Positions 1 to 8,711 of a stretch of DNA of 64,000 nucleotides are shown here, piece after piece (position 1 is the first letter of the stretch; each line of letters starts with the position of its first letter). The notes beneath the pieces are model-generated. The model made no database searches. It had not been told where the DNA came from and saw nothing but the letters and a program-made list of their open reading frames with translations. Source of the DNA: Psychrobacillus sp042885655 (GTDB taxonomy: Bacteria; Bacillota; Bacilli; Bacillales_A; Planococcaceae). Location: the NCBI RefSeq assembly GCF_042885655.1, contig NZ_JBHVRO010000004.1:186001-250000 (forward strand), written 5' to 3'. Both the position numbers and the translations under genes were made by a program.

Positions 1-154
1 CTTCGTATGTTTCTCGTATAGCTGTTTGTTCCGGAGTTTCACCGCTCTCTATGCCTCCACCCGGAAATACATAATAAGTCATATGTGGCTTGGTTCTTTT
101 GATAAGCGCTACACGACCATTTTCGATTATGATAGTGGCTCCTCGGTTTCTCAT
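1..154 (-). CDS. NUDIX hydrolase, N-terminal part (cut by window edge)
   Basis: The minus strand reads from an ATG at 154 to the edge of the window and gives about 51 residues. They contain PGGGIESGE followed by an Ala-Ile-Arg-Glu stretch, which is the start of the NUDIX box (G-x5-E-x7-R-E). A GAGGGG ribosome binding site lies just upstream of the ATG. NUDIX proteins hydrolyse nucleoside diphosphates linked to another moiety; the substrate cannot be told from the motif. The C-terminal half lies outside the window, so it could be intact or broken. Confidence 0.8.
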   Translation of the reverse strand, partial: MRNRGATIIIENGRVALIKRTKPHMTYYVFPGGGIESGETPEQTAIRETYE

Positions 155-343
155 GTTTAATTCCCCTCGTATTTTCTTCTTTAATAGTAAAAGTATACCA
201 AAAATTAATTGCAAAGAGTGATTAAAATGTATGTTCTGATATTATTGTATATTGATGGGAAATTCCCGTAGATGATAAATAAAGGATATTTTCAGGGTTT
301 GTCTAATACTATTAAAATAGAAGATGTTGAAATGAGGGGTTAA

Positions 344-1939
344 ATGGAAAAGAATGAAACTCTTGAAAATCGAATAGAGCACTTGGAAGAACGCGTTCGT
401 TTATTAGAAGAGCAGTTATCCAAGAAGAACTCCACTGTTCAGAATCAAAGGCCAATTATACATTCGAAACAACAAGAGAAAACAACAATTGAATGGGATG
501 TTCTAATCTTTCAAAAAATCCTGCCACCTTTGTTTATAATTGTTTTTATTGTTGGTATCCTTTGGGCATTCAAAGCTGCCTCTGATTACGGTATATTAAA
601 TGCGCAAGTAAAAGTTGTACTTGGATATGTGGTTGGTTTTGCATTAATCGGATTAGGTGTATGGCAAACAAAACAAAGCCGAAAAAATTTAGGACAAATG
701 CTATTAGGTGGCGCTATTCCTGTTTTTATGTTGACTACTTTTGCTATGCATCAGCTTTATGATATGACAGGACCTGAAATATCTTTTTTTCTAAATGTAG
801 TTTGGATTTTATTAGGATTATTTCTAACATATAAGTTCAAATCACAAGGAATTGGAATTGTTTCCACAGTTGGAGGAGTATTTGTTCCTTTTTTAATTAA
901 TAGTACTTCGCCAAATATTCCGTTGTTTTCATTTTATGAAGCATTACTATTCACTATTTTTTTGTTGATTGCACTTAAATATAGTTACAAAGCTTTATAT
1001 TATGTCTCCGTTGTTTTCTTGCAAATAGCTATATTAGTATTTTTTATCTTTACAAATGTACCTGAAGCATTAAAGTGGCTAGTTGTATTACCGATATTAG
1101 TACAACATATAGCATTATTGGCTAGTTTTTTAAAGACAAAGCAGATGTTAAAAGATCAGGCATATACACTTTTTTCTGTTATGATTTTTACTGCCATGTG
1201 GACTCGGATTGTTTTCACGGAAAATGAAGCATCCGTTTTAGTGGCAGGTATAGCAATTGTATATGGAATTTGCCTATATATGTACCGGAAGGATTTGATA
1301 CGTGCGCCTATCTTTATCGCGAACGGATTATTTGCTTTGTTAATTCTAATGCAACTTGTCGTAAACGATTTACTATTTGAAGGAATAATTGGAGTGAGTG
1401 TTATATACTTGCTTGTATATAAAAAATTCACTCATAAGTTACATATAATACTTTTTGGTTTCAGCTATTTCATTGGATTCTACTATGTATTATTAATCTC
1501 CATTACAAGTTGGTTTTCATGGGAAATGCTGCACTGGATAGTGTTTATTGCTGCAACTGCATATGAGATTTATATGCTTAAGGCAATTAGTAAACAAAAA
1601 AAATATATTGTTTTTAATATCGGTGTACCATATACAGGAGTTTTATTATTATACTTTCTTCATATGATTGCGATTATTATATCTGGAGAATTAGGAAGTA
1701 ATTTAGAACGTGTATTTACTAGTTCTTTATGGATTGTTGTAGCCATTCTTTTTATGGTAGGAAGTCGACGATTATTATTAGAACAAGCTAAATATGTGGG
1801 AGTGGGTATTTTATTCTTCACATTAGCAAAGATAATATTGTTCGACATTCCATTTGTTAACGTAGCCATCAAAGCGTTGTTATTCATTGTTCTTGGAATT
1901 GTGGGATTAATCGTGTCGCGTGCCTATTATAAAAAATAA
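344..1939 (+). CDS. DUF2339-type polytopic membrane protein
   Basis: A 531-residue protein. Residues 1-30 form a charged heptad-like coiled coil rich in Leu and Glu. A polar linker follows to about residue 55, and then at least a dozen hydrophobic segments run to the C-terminus. This architecture, a short coiled coil followed by many membrane helices, is that of DUF2339 family membrane proteins, whose biochemical role is not established. It stands alone: a NUDIX gene diverges on the left and a MarR gene lies 150 bp to the right. AGGGG precedes the ATG. Confidence 0.75.
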   Translation: MEKNETLENRIEHLEERVRLLEEQLSKKNSTVQNQRPIIHSKQQEKTTIEWDVLIFQKILPPLFIIVFIVGILWAFKAASDYGILNAQVKVVLGYVVGFALIGLGVWQTKQSRKNLGQMLLGGAIPVFMLTTFAMHQLYDMTGPEISFFLNVVWILLGLFLTYKFKSQGIGIVSTVGGVFVPFLINSTSPNIPLFSFYEALLFTIFLLIALKYSYKALYYVSVVFLQIAILVFFIFTNVPEALKWLVVLPILVQHIALLASFLKTKQMLKDQAYTLFSVMIFTAMWTRIVFTENEASVLVAGIAIVYGICLYMYRKDLIRAPIFIANGLFALLILMQLVVNDLLFEGIIGVSVIYLLVYKKFTHKLHIILFGFSYFIGFYYVLLISITSWFSWEMLHWIVFIAATAYEIYMLKAISKQKKYIVFNIGVPYTGVLLLYFLHMIAIIISGELGSNLERVFTSSLWIVVAILFMVGSRRLLLEQAKYVGVGILFFTLAKIILFDIPFVNVAIKALLFIVLGIVGLIVSRAYYKK

Positions 1940-2020
1940 AGACCAAATCTTAAGTAAATAAGCTAAAATAACGATAATGATGTTTTTCATGATTCCCCCG
2001 GCGGATGTCACGGATATTGT

Positions 2021-2036
2021 ATTGTGATTGCACAAT
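2021..2036. promoter_or_regulatory. Inverted repeat, possible MarR operator
   Basis: ATTGTGATTGCACAAT is a perfect 6-4-6 inverted repeat 54 bp upstream of the MarR start codon. MarR proteins commonly bind such sites over their own promoter, so autoregulation is a reasonable inference. No binding data can be read from sequence. Confidence 0.4.
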
Positions 2037-2090
2037 TCGATATCAGGATCAATTACGCCGAGGCCTAATTGATTTTTGGAGGAGTTTGAA

Positions 2091-2537
2091 TTGAAACAAG
2101 ATATTTTTAAAGTAATTAGAACACTAGAAACATTTACAAATGAAGCAATAATAAGATGGACAAAATCTTTTAATAAAAATATAGGATTGTCTCCAATACT
2201 TACTTTATCTGAACTTAAGAAAACAGGTCCTCAAAAATCTACAGTATTAGCAGCTAAATTAGGTTACACACCAGGTGCTATTACAAATATTTCAACTAAA
2301 CTTGTGAAAGAAAATTATGTAGAGCGAATATACAATGATGAGGATCGCCGAAATGTGTTACTCAAAATAACTCCAAAAGGAGAAGCACTACTGCAAGAGG
2401 CAATAAAAAAAGGTGAAGAGCTTCACATTGAACTCTTTAGTGTTTTAAGTGATGAAGAGTTGAATCAATTATTGTCCTTATATGAAAAGATACTTCAAAA
2501 CCTAGAGGAAGAGGAGAAACAAGTTGATGAAAACTAA
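2091..2537 (+). CDS. MarR family transcriptional regulator
   Basis: A winged-helix regulator of about 148 residues. The core PILTLSELKKTG, followed by a helix-turn-helix region and the wing sequence NDEDRRNVLLKITPKG, is typical of MarR; the DxR wing motif is visible. I place the start at the TTG at 2091 because GGAGGAG lies 6 nt before it, whereas an upstream TTG at 2076 would overlap that site. Its stop overlaps the start of a broken acetyltransferase gene, so the two were probably cotranscribed. The ligand is unknown. Confidence 0.85.
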   Translation: MKQDIFKVIRTLETFTNEAIIRWTKSFNKNIGLSPILTLSELKKTGPQKSTVLAAKLGYTPGAITNISTKLVKENYVERIYNDEDRRNVLLKITPKGEALLQEAIKKGEELHIELFSVLSDEELNQLLSLYEKILQNLEEEEKQVDEN

Positions 2538-2976
2538 ACCTCTAGAATATGGATATTATCAAGGGCTACCGAATGCTAATATTCTTTCTGGAATTATGGA
2601 AATCCATAACCATGTTTTTTAAGGATCAGAACTAGTTTTAGAAGAATTAGCGGACAAGAAGAAATTACTCATCTTCGTAGCATTAGATAAGGAGCGAGTT
2701 GTAGGTTTTAAAATTGGTCATGAATTTGCAGATGATACATTTTATAGCTGGCTAGGTGGCGTTCACTCTGATTTTCGTGGAAAAGGAATAGCTTCTGAGC
2801 TAATGAGAAGACAACATGCACTTGTGAAGTCATTTGGTTACAAGAAAATCCGTACAATTTCTAGAAATAATAGACGACAAATGCTCATATTAAATATTAA
2901 ATTTGGTTTTGATATAATCGAAACATTCATAAGTGAAAAAGGGACGCATAAGATTGTTTTGGAAAAAGAATTATAA
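2527..2976 (+). pseudogene. GNAT acetyltransferase with one in-frame stop
   Basis: Read from the ATG at 2527, which overlaps the end of the MarR gene, the frame gives a complete GNAT-sized protein of 149 codons interrupted only by a TAA at 2620-2622 (codon 32). The rest of the frame is intact and carries the acetyl-CoA loop as DFRGKGIASELM (R/Q-x-x-G-x-A). Later starts could still yield the GNAT core, but the N-terminal strand would be missing. It is a recent nonsense mutation, a sequencing error, or a re-initiated protein. Confidence 0.75.
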
Positions 2977-2984
2977 ATGAAAGT

Positions 2985-3016
2985 GAGGGCATTCCTGAAA
3001 ATGGAGTGCTCCTTTT
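2985..3016 (+). terminator. Probable intrinsic terminator
   Basis: GGGCATTCC pairs, with one G-U, to GGAGTGCTCC across a TGAAAA loop and is followed by TTTT. It ends the marR-acetyltransferase unit. Confidence 0.5.
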
Positions 3017-3116
3017 AGTTATCATCGACCAACATAGAGAAATAGAGGAGTTACAGGACACTTCTAGAAGATTATAAGAGGATATTACAAAACTAAATTC
3101 TTAAGGGGGACTATAA

Positions 3117-3545
3117 GTGGCTAAATATGAACAAAAGACAAAAGAGACGGATCACGATGTTGTAGAGTTTATCGAAAAAGTGGATAGTCCAAAGAAACGA
3201 GAAGATGCTTACAAACTTTTAGAGATTTTTGAAGAGACATCAGGTTATGAAGCGAAAATGTGGGGGCCAAGTATTATTGGTTTTGGATCTTATCATTATA
3301 AATATGCGACTGGTCACGAAGGGGATGCACCTCTCGTTGGTTTCTCTCCAAGAAAAGCAAAGATTAGTCTTTATTTTGCGCCTGGCGATAAAGCACGTGA
3401 GGAAAGTCTAAAGCGATTTGGGAAGTATACTTCGGGGAAATCATGTGTATACATTAATAAAGTAGATGACATTGAAGTAGATGTTATGAAAGAAATGATT
3501 TCACAATCTATTACATTTTTACAAAATTTATATCCAGACAATTGA
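3117..3545 (+). CDS. DUF1801 domain protein
   Basis: A soluble protein of 142 residues. The pattern VEFIEKVDSPKKREDA, then MWGPSIIGFGSYHYKY, then a C-terminal Lys/Glu-rich helix matches DUF1801 (YdhG/YobT-like fold) proteins found across Bacilli; their function is unknown. The start is the GTG at 3117, preceded by TAAGGGGG at a good distance. It is a single gene between two terminators. Confidence 0.8.
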   Translation: MAKYEQKTKETDHDVVEFIEKVDSPKKREDAYKLLEIFEETSGYEAKMWGPSIIGFGSYHYKYATGHEGDAPLVGFSPRKAKISLYFAPGDKAREESLKRFGKYTSGKSCVYINKVDDIEVDVMKEMISQSITFLQNLYPDN

Positions 3546-3640
3546 AAATGTATTTACCTTTGCTACTTATTATGAAATTAATGTATAATAACACAGTATA
3601 AATTCAAAGTAGAAACTTAATCGGAAGAGAGTGGGACTTT

Positions 3641-4360
3641 ATGGGTCGTAAGTGGAATAATATTAAGGAAAAAAAAGCTTCCAAAGACGCTAATACTAGC
3701 CGTATTTATGCGAAATTTGGACGTGAAATATATGTAGCTGCAAGACAAGGTGAACCGGACCCTACTTCTAACCAAGCATTGAAAGTAGTATTAGAACGTG
3801 CAAAAACATACAGTGTGCCAAAGCATATTATTGATAAAGCAATTGAAAAAGCAAAAGGTGGATCGGAAGAAAGTTATGACGAGCTTCGTTATGAAGGTTT
3901 CGGTCCAAGTGGTTCTATGGTAATCGTTGATGCGTTAACAAATAACGTAAACCGTACAGCATCTGATGTACGTGCTGCTTTTGGTAAAAATGGTGGCAAC
4001 ATGGGTGTTAGTGGTTCTGTTGCGTATATGTTTGACGCTACAGCTGTTATTGGTTTAGAAGGAAAAACAGCGGATGATGTATTAGAAATTTTGATGGAAG
4101 CAGATGTAGATGCTCGAGATATTTTAGAGGAAGAAGATTCAGTTATCGTTTATGCAGAACCAGATCAATTCCATGCAGTACAAGAGGCATTAAGAGCAGC
4201 TGGAGTAACAGAATTTACAGTAGCCGAGCTAACAATGCTTGCTCAAAATGACATTGCATTAGATGCGGATGCCCAAGCACAATTCGAAAAAATGATCGAT
4301 GCAATTGAAGATTTAGAAGATGTTCAACAGGTCTACCACAACGTAGATTTAGGAGAATAA
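3641..4360 (+). CDS. yeeI: YebC/PmpR family protein, YeeI subgroup
   Basis: A full-length 239-residue protein that begins MGRKWNNIKEKKASKDAN, the hallmark of the second Bacillus YebC paralogue (YeeI) rather than YrbC. The family signature GPSGSMVIVDALTNNVNRT is present, as is the acidic C-terminal domain. Family members were described as transcription regulators, and more recent work links them to ribosomes translating proline-rich stretches, so the exact role here is open. It is cytosolic and is followed at once by a strong terminator. Confidence 0.93.
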   Translation: MGRKWNNIKEKKASKDANTSRIYAKFGREIYVAARQGEPDPTSNQALKVVLERAKTYSVPKHIIDKAIEKAKGGSEESYDELRYEGFGPSGSMVIVDALTNNVNRTASDVRAAFGKNGGNMGVSGSVAYMFDATAVIGLEGKTADDVLEILMEADVDARDILEEEDSVIVYAEPDQFHAVQEALRAAGVTEFTVAELTMLAQNDIALDADAQAQFEKMIDAIEDLEDVQQVYHNVDLGE

Positions 4361-4369
4361 TAGAGAAAA

Positions 4370-4416
4370 AAGGTTGTCCAATCAGTAGGTATTTCTACTG
4401 GGAGACAACCTTTTTT
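4370..4416 (+). terminator. Intrinsic terminator after yeeI
   Basis: AGGTTGTC pairs with GACAACCT, with a nested CAGTAG/CTACTG hairpin, and is followed by TTTTTT. Confidence 0.85.
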
Positions 4417-4533
4417 ATTTGTCTATGAAACGAAAGTTTAGTTGTAGTCATTACTTTTCTCTATCCAATATTAGTAAAAAGTGGAACTGAAACCAATGCA
4501 GAACGTCCAATACGATAAAGGGGTGGGCGTGGA

Positions 4534-4980
4534 ATGAAAGATAGGTCGTTAATATCTTATATAATCATTCTTATGTTGTGTGCATCGATTTTATTTCCTG
4601 CTAAAACACTAGCAGATTGGGCGTATGCATTTGTCGTTTGGGATGGTTATGTATATGTCTTAACGGATGAAATTGTAAATGAGGTAGAAAAAGAAATTGG
4701 ACATGTGACCAAGTATTCGGATATGGAGGGGACCTATTCTGGTAACTTTTCAAATGTCTATCCGAAAGGAACCAAGTATTATTCAATAGTTGGAGTAAAT
4801 ACAGATGCAGCAATTGCAATAAAAGATGAAACTGGTAAATATATTAAAGCGACAAGGAATGGAGAATACGCTAGTAATAAATATGACATTCTTCATAACA
4901 GAACTACGATATTATGGATATTAATGATTGTGTTAATCGCAATACTGGGAGTTTACTTTGTTAATAAAAGGAGAAATTAA
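4534..4980 (+). CDS. Uncharacterised protein with signal peptide and C-terminal membrane anchor
   Basis: 148 residues. A hydrophobic N-terminal segment (about 8-25) ending in an Ala-rich site looks like a signal peptide. A Tyr/Val-rich extracellular region with VWDGYVYVLTDEIV follows, and a second hydrophobic segment (about 124-143) precedes the KRRN tail. This suggests an exposed domain anchored at the C-terminus. I do not recognise a family. The downstream NUDIX gene starts 2 bp after the stop, and its ribosome binding site lies inside this gene, so they form an operon. Confidence 0.7.
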   Translation: MKDRSLISYIIILMLCASILFPAKTLADWAYAFVVWDGYVYVLTDEIVNEVEKEIGHVTKYSDMEGTYSGNFSNVYPKGTKYYSIVGVNTDAAIAIKDETGKYIKATRNGEYASNKYDILHNRTTILWILMIVLIAILGVYFVNKRRN

Positions 4981-4981
4981 T

Positions 4982-5446
4982 ATGGCAAACGAGTATCCAA
5001 AGCATATTATTGCAGTTTCTGCTATTGTCACGAATGATAAAGAGGAAGTTTTGTTAGTTAAAACACATTGTCGTTCAGATACATGGGAAGCACCAGGGGG
5101 ACAGGTAGAAGTTGGAGAGCCCTTAGATAAAGCTGTGTGCAGGGAAATATTAGAGGAAACGGGAATTGTCATACGTCCACTAGGAATTACAGGTGTTTAT
5201 TACAATGTCACAAAACATATTCTATCTGTTGTTTTCAAAGCAGAATATGTTAGCGGAGAATTGAATATTCAACCGGAAGAAATAAAAGAAGCACAGTTTG
5301 TTAAAATGACAGACGCAAATATAGAACAATTCATCACACGTCCACATATGAGATCACGTACATTGGATGCGATGAAGTCAGTAAATTTTATACCTTATGA
5401 AACATGGGAAGTAAATCCGTACAATTTACTTGGTAGATTGGAATGA
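4982..5446 (+). CDS. NUDIX hydrolase
   Basis: About 154 residues. The NUDIX box runs from GGQVEVGE through REILEETGI, with all catalytic Glu residues present. I place the start at the ATG at 4982, because AAAGGAG lies 8 nt upstream; an in-frame upstream ATG at 4958 has no such site. The gene overlaps the next one by 4 nt (ATGA), so translation is probably coupled. The substrate is not predictable from the sequence. Confidence 0.88.
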   Translation: MANEYPKHIIAVSAIVTNDKEEVLLVKTHCRSDTWEAPGGQVEVGEPLDKAVCREILEETGIVIRPLGITGVYYNVTKHILSVVFKAEYVSGELNIQPEEIKEAQFVKMTDANIEQFITRPHMRSRTLDAMKSVNFIPYETWEVNPYNLLGRLE

Positions 5447-6177
5447 AGGGATCTATGTTAACTACAGCACTTGTTACGGTTACACATGATCCAATGGGGA
5501 AGAATATTAAACTTTTTAAAGAATTGCAACGAAGTTTTGAAGAAATATATGCAGAGCTTTTTATTACAATTAGTGAAGAATCGTCTGAAGAACTAATAAA
5601 TGAAGTCCGAAAAAGCAAATTTAAGTATAAAATTATTCCTAAAAATGGTGCAGCTTATGCAAGAAGGGAAGCATTAAAATTTGCAATTGTCGGGAAAAGT
5701 CGACACTACCATTACTGTGACTTGGATAGGATATTAACATGGGGAAAAAATTATATAACTGAGTTAGAAGAAGTAGTTGAAGATATACCAAATCATGATT
5801 ATTTAATCATTGGTCGGACAGAAAGAGCGATGAATACTCACCCTATTGAGTGGATAGAAACGGAAAAAATTACGAATAAAATTTTTTCATTAGAACTAGG
5901 AAAAGACGTGGATGTAACTGCAGGTTCCTGCGCATTTTCAAGAGTGTGTGCTGACGTTATTAATACGTTTTCTAAAGCAGAAATGACGGATGCTGAATGG
6001 GCAATGATAGCATATAGAATAGCCAAAAGACAAGTGTCTTACTATGCTGTTGAAGGTTTAGAATATCAAGAAGAAATAAATGGCTTGAACTGTAAAGTTA
6101 GTGAGGTAGATAAGTGGTTTAGTAGATTGAAGCTTAGTTATATTATAAGTGAAACTGCTATAAAGGTGGGGAAGTGA
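5443..6177 (+). CDS. Conserved hypothetical, possible glycosyltransferase-like fold
   Basis: 244 residues, soluble, with no signal. It begins TTALVTVTHDP and has a central HYCDLDRILTW, a DLD resembling the DxD of GT-A glycosyltransferases, followed by AGSCAFSR. These features suggest a nucleotide-sugar transferase-like fold, but the match is weak and I do not claim activity. It is coupled upstream to a NUDIX gene and downstream (4-nt overlap) to a lipoprotein gene, so the three probably act together. Confidence 0.6.
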   Translation: MKGSMLTTALVTVTHDPMGKNIKLFKELQRSFEEIYAELFITISEESSEELINEVRKSKFKYKIIPKNGAAYARREALKFAIVGKSRHYHYCDLDRILTWGKNYITELEEVVEDIPNHDYLIIGRTERAMNTHPIEWIETEKITNKIFSLELGKDVDVTAGSCAFSRVCADVINTFSKAEMTDAEWAMIAYRIAKRQVSYYAVEGLEYQEEINGLNCKVSEVDKWFSRLKLSYIISETAIKVGK

Positions 6178-6602
6178 AGACTTTGATCATGAAAAATAAA
6201 ACTGTGTCTTTTTTCATCATTTTCATTCTGTTTTTAACAGGATGTAGTGAACAGGAGAATAAGAACAATTTGACTAGAGTAGATGTTTATAAAGTAACTG
6301 CAGACGGAAAGTATGATGGAGAATTGATTATTTCAGATAAGTCAACGGTTGATATATTAAACCAAGTGTTTGAACAAATTGTATGGGAACAAAACGTAAA
6401 AGCGGAAATGTCGAGAAGAGAAGACATAAAAGCAATTTTGTTTATGGAAGTCGAAAAAGATATGCCAGAACGATTAGTAGGATACTTTATATGGTTTGAA
6501 CGAAATGGGACGGCGACAATTATTAATTACGATGATAGTTCATTTGGAAAGCTAGATGAAAAAAATGCAAATATATTAAAAAGTAAGTTTAACTTTGAGT
6601 AG
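6174..6602 (+). CDS. Putative lipoprotein
   Basis: The N-terminus has a positively charged start, a hydrophobic stretch rich in Phe and Ile, then the lipobox FLTGC. The protein would be lipidated on that Cys and sit on the outer face of the membrane. The remaining ~115 residues are polar with no family that I recognise. The start is either the GTG at 6174 overlapping the upstream gene or the ATG at 6189. The GTG is favoured by coupling, although its spacing from GGTGGGGA is short. Confidence 0.75.
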   Translation: MKTLIMKNKTVSFFIIFILFLTGCSEQENKNNLTRVDVYKVTADGKYDGELIISDKSTVDILNQVFEQIVWEQNVKAEMSRREDIKAILFMEVEKDMPERLVGYFIWFERNGTATIINYDDSSFGKLDEKNANILKSKFNFE

Positions 6603-6676
6603 ATGAATAAAAAGTAGCTTCCTCATATTTCCCGGGAAATTGACAAAAAAGGATAGAATGTTACAAGTTTGTTACT

Positions 6677-6689
6677 GGTGCCTGGCACC
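6677..6689. repeat. Palindromic motif GGTGCCTGGCACC
   Basis: A near-perfect palindrome, GGTGCC-T-GGCACC, in a short intergenic space. A sister copy (GGTGCCAGGCACC) occurs at 10311. This motif recurs in the intergenic DNA of many bacilli as a small dispersed repeat. Confidence 0.55.
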
Positions 6690-6711
6690 GGCAATATACT
6701 TGTAATAAAAG

Positions 6712-6744
6712 AAGCTATCCTAAAATTGTATTAGGATAGCTTTT
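6712..6744. terminator. Bidirectional intrinsic terminator
   Basis: AAGCTATCCTAA and TTAGGATAGCTT form a perfect 12-bp stem around AATTGTA, with A/T tracts on both sides. It lies between the convergent lipoprotein and ABC-F genes. Confidence 0.85.
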
Positions 6745-6748
6745 GAAG

Positions 6749-8404
6749 TTATTTTTTCTTTAACTCATTAATTTGTTTAGTAAGTGACATAAATTTTTGG
6801 TCTAATTCGGTGTATTTAGGATCATTTTTCTGCATGTAGCTGAGTAACCCTAATATAGCTTGTTGTTCGGTTTCTAATTTCAATAGATCTTTTTCTAAAG
6901 AGGATTCATCGTTTTTATGCATCCATTCTTTATAGCTCATTTCTACTTTTCGAATCGTTTTGTTTTCAAAGGTGAGCAGTTTATTTGTTAATTTTTCTAA
7001 AAAATAACGGTCGTGTGTGACTAGCAGGATGGTACCAGGGTAGGTGGAGAGGGTTTTCTCCAATTGCTCTCTAGAAGTAAGATCCAAATGGTTTGTTGGT
7101 TCATCTAAAAGTAGAACATCCTTTTGATCTAGTATAAACTCCATTAGTTTTAACTTTACTCGTTCGCCCATACTCATTGTATGAATAGGACGAGACCAGT
7201 GATCCTTTAAGAAGCCTAGATTCATCATAAGTGTCTGAATTTGCCCTCGTGCTTCAAAATCAGAAGGTGCAAAAAACTCAAATGGGGTTTTCTCCTCTGG
7301 CAAATCGAATACTGTCTGACGTAGATAGCCAATATTCATGGCTTCCGATTTCCAAAGCTCTCCTTGCACAGATTCTTCTCCTAATAACATGCGGAAAAAT
7401 GTCGACTTACCACTTCCATTAGGACCGATGATGCCAATCCGCTCTTGAGATTGTATTGTAAAAGAAGCATTTTGAAATAAAAGATTGCTCTCAAAGCTCT
7501 TGGAAATTTTTTTGGCTTCTAAAACACGCTTCCCTTTTTTCTTGTTTCCATCTATAGAGAAGATTACTTCTTTTTCTTCTTCCGGCTTATCTATTGTGTT
7601 TTTAGAAAGTTCCAGTTCTAATCGTTTCTTTTTGGAACGAATTTGAACATCCATTTTCTTAGCCTTGACACGATAATACTCTTTATTAAATTCATGTTTA
7701 GTTGAATCTGCATGTGCTTTAGATGACCAGTTTTTAAGATCGGATATTTGTTTTTCTACTTGTTGGATTTTTGATTGTTGGCCGTCATAGAGTCTTTGTT
7801 GGGTTAATCTGTTTTCTTCCTTCTTTTGTCTGTAAGAAGTGTAATTGCCAGCATAGACCGTTAACTTTTTATTTTCTACTTCCCAAATCCATTCCGCTAC
7901 CTCATCTAAAAAGTAGCGGTCGTGTGATACTAAAATAATTGTCCCTTGGTATGCATTTATCTGCTTTTTCAGGAAAGACAAGCTATCTTGATCTAAATGG
8001 TTAGTAGGTTCATCTAATAAAAGTAATTGAGCCTTTTCCGCAAATACACGAGACAATCTCCTTTTCATCTTCTCTCCACCACTTAATTGCGTATAATCAC
8101 GCCCTTGAGGAACAGACCATTTACTAAAGTACTTCCTTTCGTCGTCTGCATAATCAGTTTTCTGAAATTGATCATCTTCTTGTTTAAAGTAACTAATAGT
8201 TGGTTGTGTACCAAACCATTCAATTTGTCCCGTCGTGGGTGCAGCCTCATTTGCAAGAATAGAAAGAAGGGAAGACTTACCTTCACCATTTCCTCCAACA
8301 ATACCAATAACTGCCCCGGTAACTATATCAGCTTTTACATTTTTTAAAATAACTTTGTCTCCAAAAGTTATACAGATATCTACTAACTTTCCGTGTAGTG
8401 TCAT
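6749..8404 (-). CDS. ABC-F ATPase, ribosome-protection type
   Basis: 551 residues with two ABC domains and no membrane segments. Walker A sequences are GGNGEGKSS (near residue 38) and GPNGSGKST (near 329), signature motifs are LSGGEKMKRR and MSMGERVKLK, and both Walker B regions read LLLDEPTNHLD. A long charged linker between the domains is the antibiotic-resistance/tRNA-contact arm of ABC-F proteins. Length and layout fit the VmlR/Vga/Lsa group that displaces lincosamides, streptogramin A or pleuromutilins from ribosomes. The attenuator leader upstream supports resistance over a housekeeping role. The exact drug spectrum is not predictable. Confidence 0.85.
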   Translation of the reverse strand: MTLHGKLVDICITFGDKVILKNVKADIVTGAVIGIVGGNGEGKSSLLSILANEAAPTTGQIEWFGTQPTISYFKQEDDQFQKTDYADDERKYFSKWSVPQGRDYTQLSGGEKMKRRLSRVFAEKAQLLLLDEPTNHLDQDSLSFLKKQINAYQGTIILVSHDRYFLDEVAEWIWEVENKKLTVYAGNYTSYRQKKEENRLTQQRLYDGQQSKIQQVEKQISDLKNWSSKAHADSTKHEFNKEYYRVKAKKMDVQIRSKKKRLELELSKNTIDKPEEEKEVIFSIDGNKKKGKRVLEAKKISKSFESNLLFQNASFTIQSQERIGIIGPNGSGKSTFFRMLLGEESVQGELWKSEAMNIGYLRQTVFDLPEEKTPFEFFAPSDFEARGQIQTLMMNLGFLKDHWSRPIHTMSMGERVKLKLMEFILDQKDVLLLDEPTNHLDLTSREQLEKTLSTYPGTILLVTHDRYFLEKLTNKLLTFENKTIRKVEMSYKEWMHKNDESSLEKDLLKLETEQQAILGLLSYMQKNDPKYTELDQKFMSLTKQINELKKK

Positions 8405-8434
8405 AAAATCCTCTCCCTTTGGAGGAATAAAAAA

Positions 8435-8460
8435 ATCCCTCCGTTATTAAACGGAAGGAT
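8435..8460 (-). promoter_or_regulatory. Attenuator terminator in the ABC-F leader
   Basis: On the minus strand ATCCTTCCGTT pairs with AACGGAGGGAT and is followed by a run of seven T. The hairpin sits just before the ribosome binding site (AAAGGGAGAGG) of the ABC-F gene, at the end of a ~245-nt leader. A terminator between promoter and gene indicates premature termination that must be relieved for expression. Confidence 0.75.
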
Positions 8461-8635
8461 TAATTACTGACCATTAAATGAATACGCAAAAAACCACTAC
8501 AAAATGTTTATATTGTAGGGAATAAAACATATTTAAGTTGAAAAATGGGCAGACTAATCCTATTTCCGTTTTCGTAAAGTTTATTTTGTTACTGCTCAAA
8601 CAGATCGCAGAAAAAACTTTCACTGAGAAATAAGA

Positions 8636-8647
8636 TTAAAACTTCAT
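8636..8647 (-). promoter_or_regulatory. Three-codon leader ORF (Met-Lys-Phe-stop)
   Basis: ATG AAG TTT TAA is preceded by GGGTGG at about 6 nt spacing, roughly 35 nt downstream of a TATAAT box, in the leader of the ABC-F gene. Very short leader ORFs are known to mediate antibiotic-induced ribosome stalling in ABC-F leaders; from memory, the Listeria lmo0919 leader has one of similar size. That this one is translated is inference. Confidence 0.45.
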
Positions 8648-8682
8648 TGTCCACCCATCGTCCCTTCAAAATTGATATATTC

Positions 8683-8711
8683 ATTATATCATATTATCTT
8701 TTTAATCTTAA
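8683..8711 (-). promoter_or_regulatory. Promoter of the ABC-F leader
   Basis: TGATATAAT gives a perfect -10 (TATAAT at 8688-8683), 17 nt from a weak -35 TTAAGA that overlaps the end of the upstream permease gene. It lies about 280 nt before the ABC-F start codon. Confidence 0.5.
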
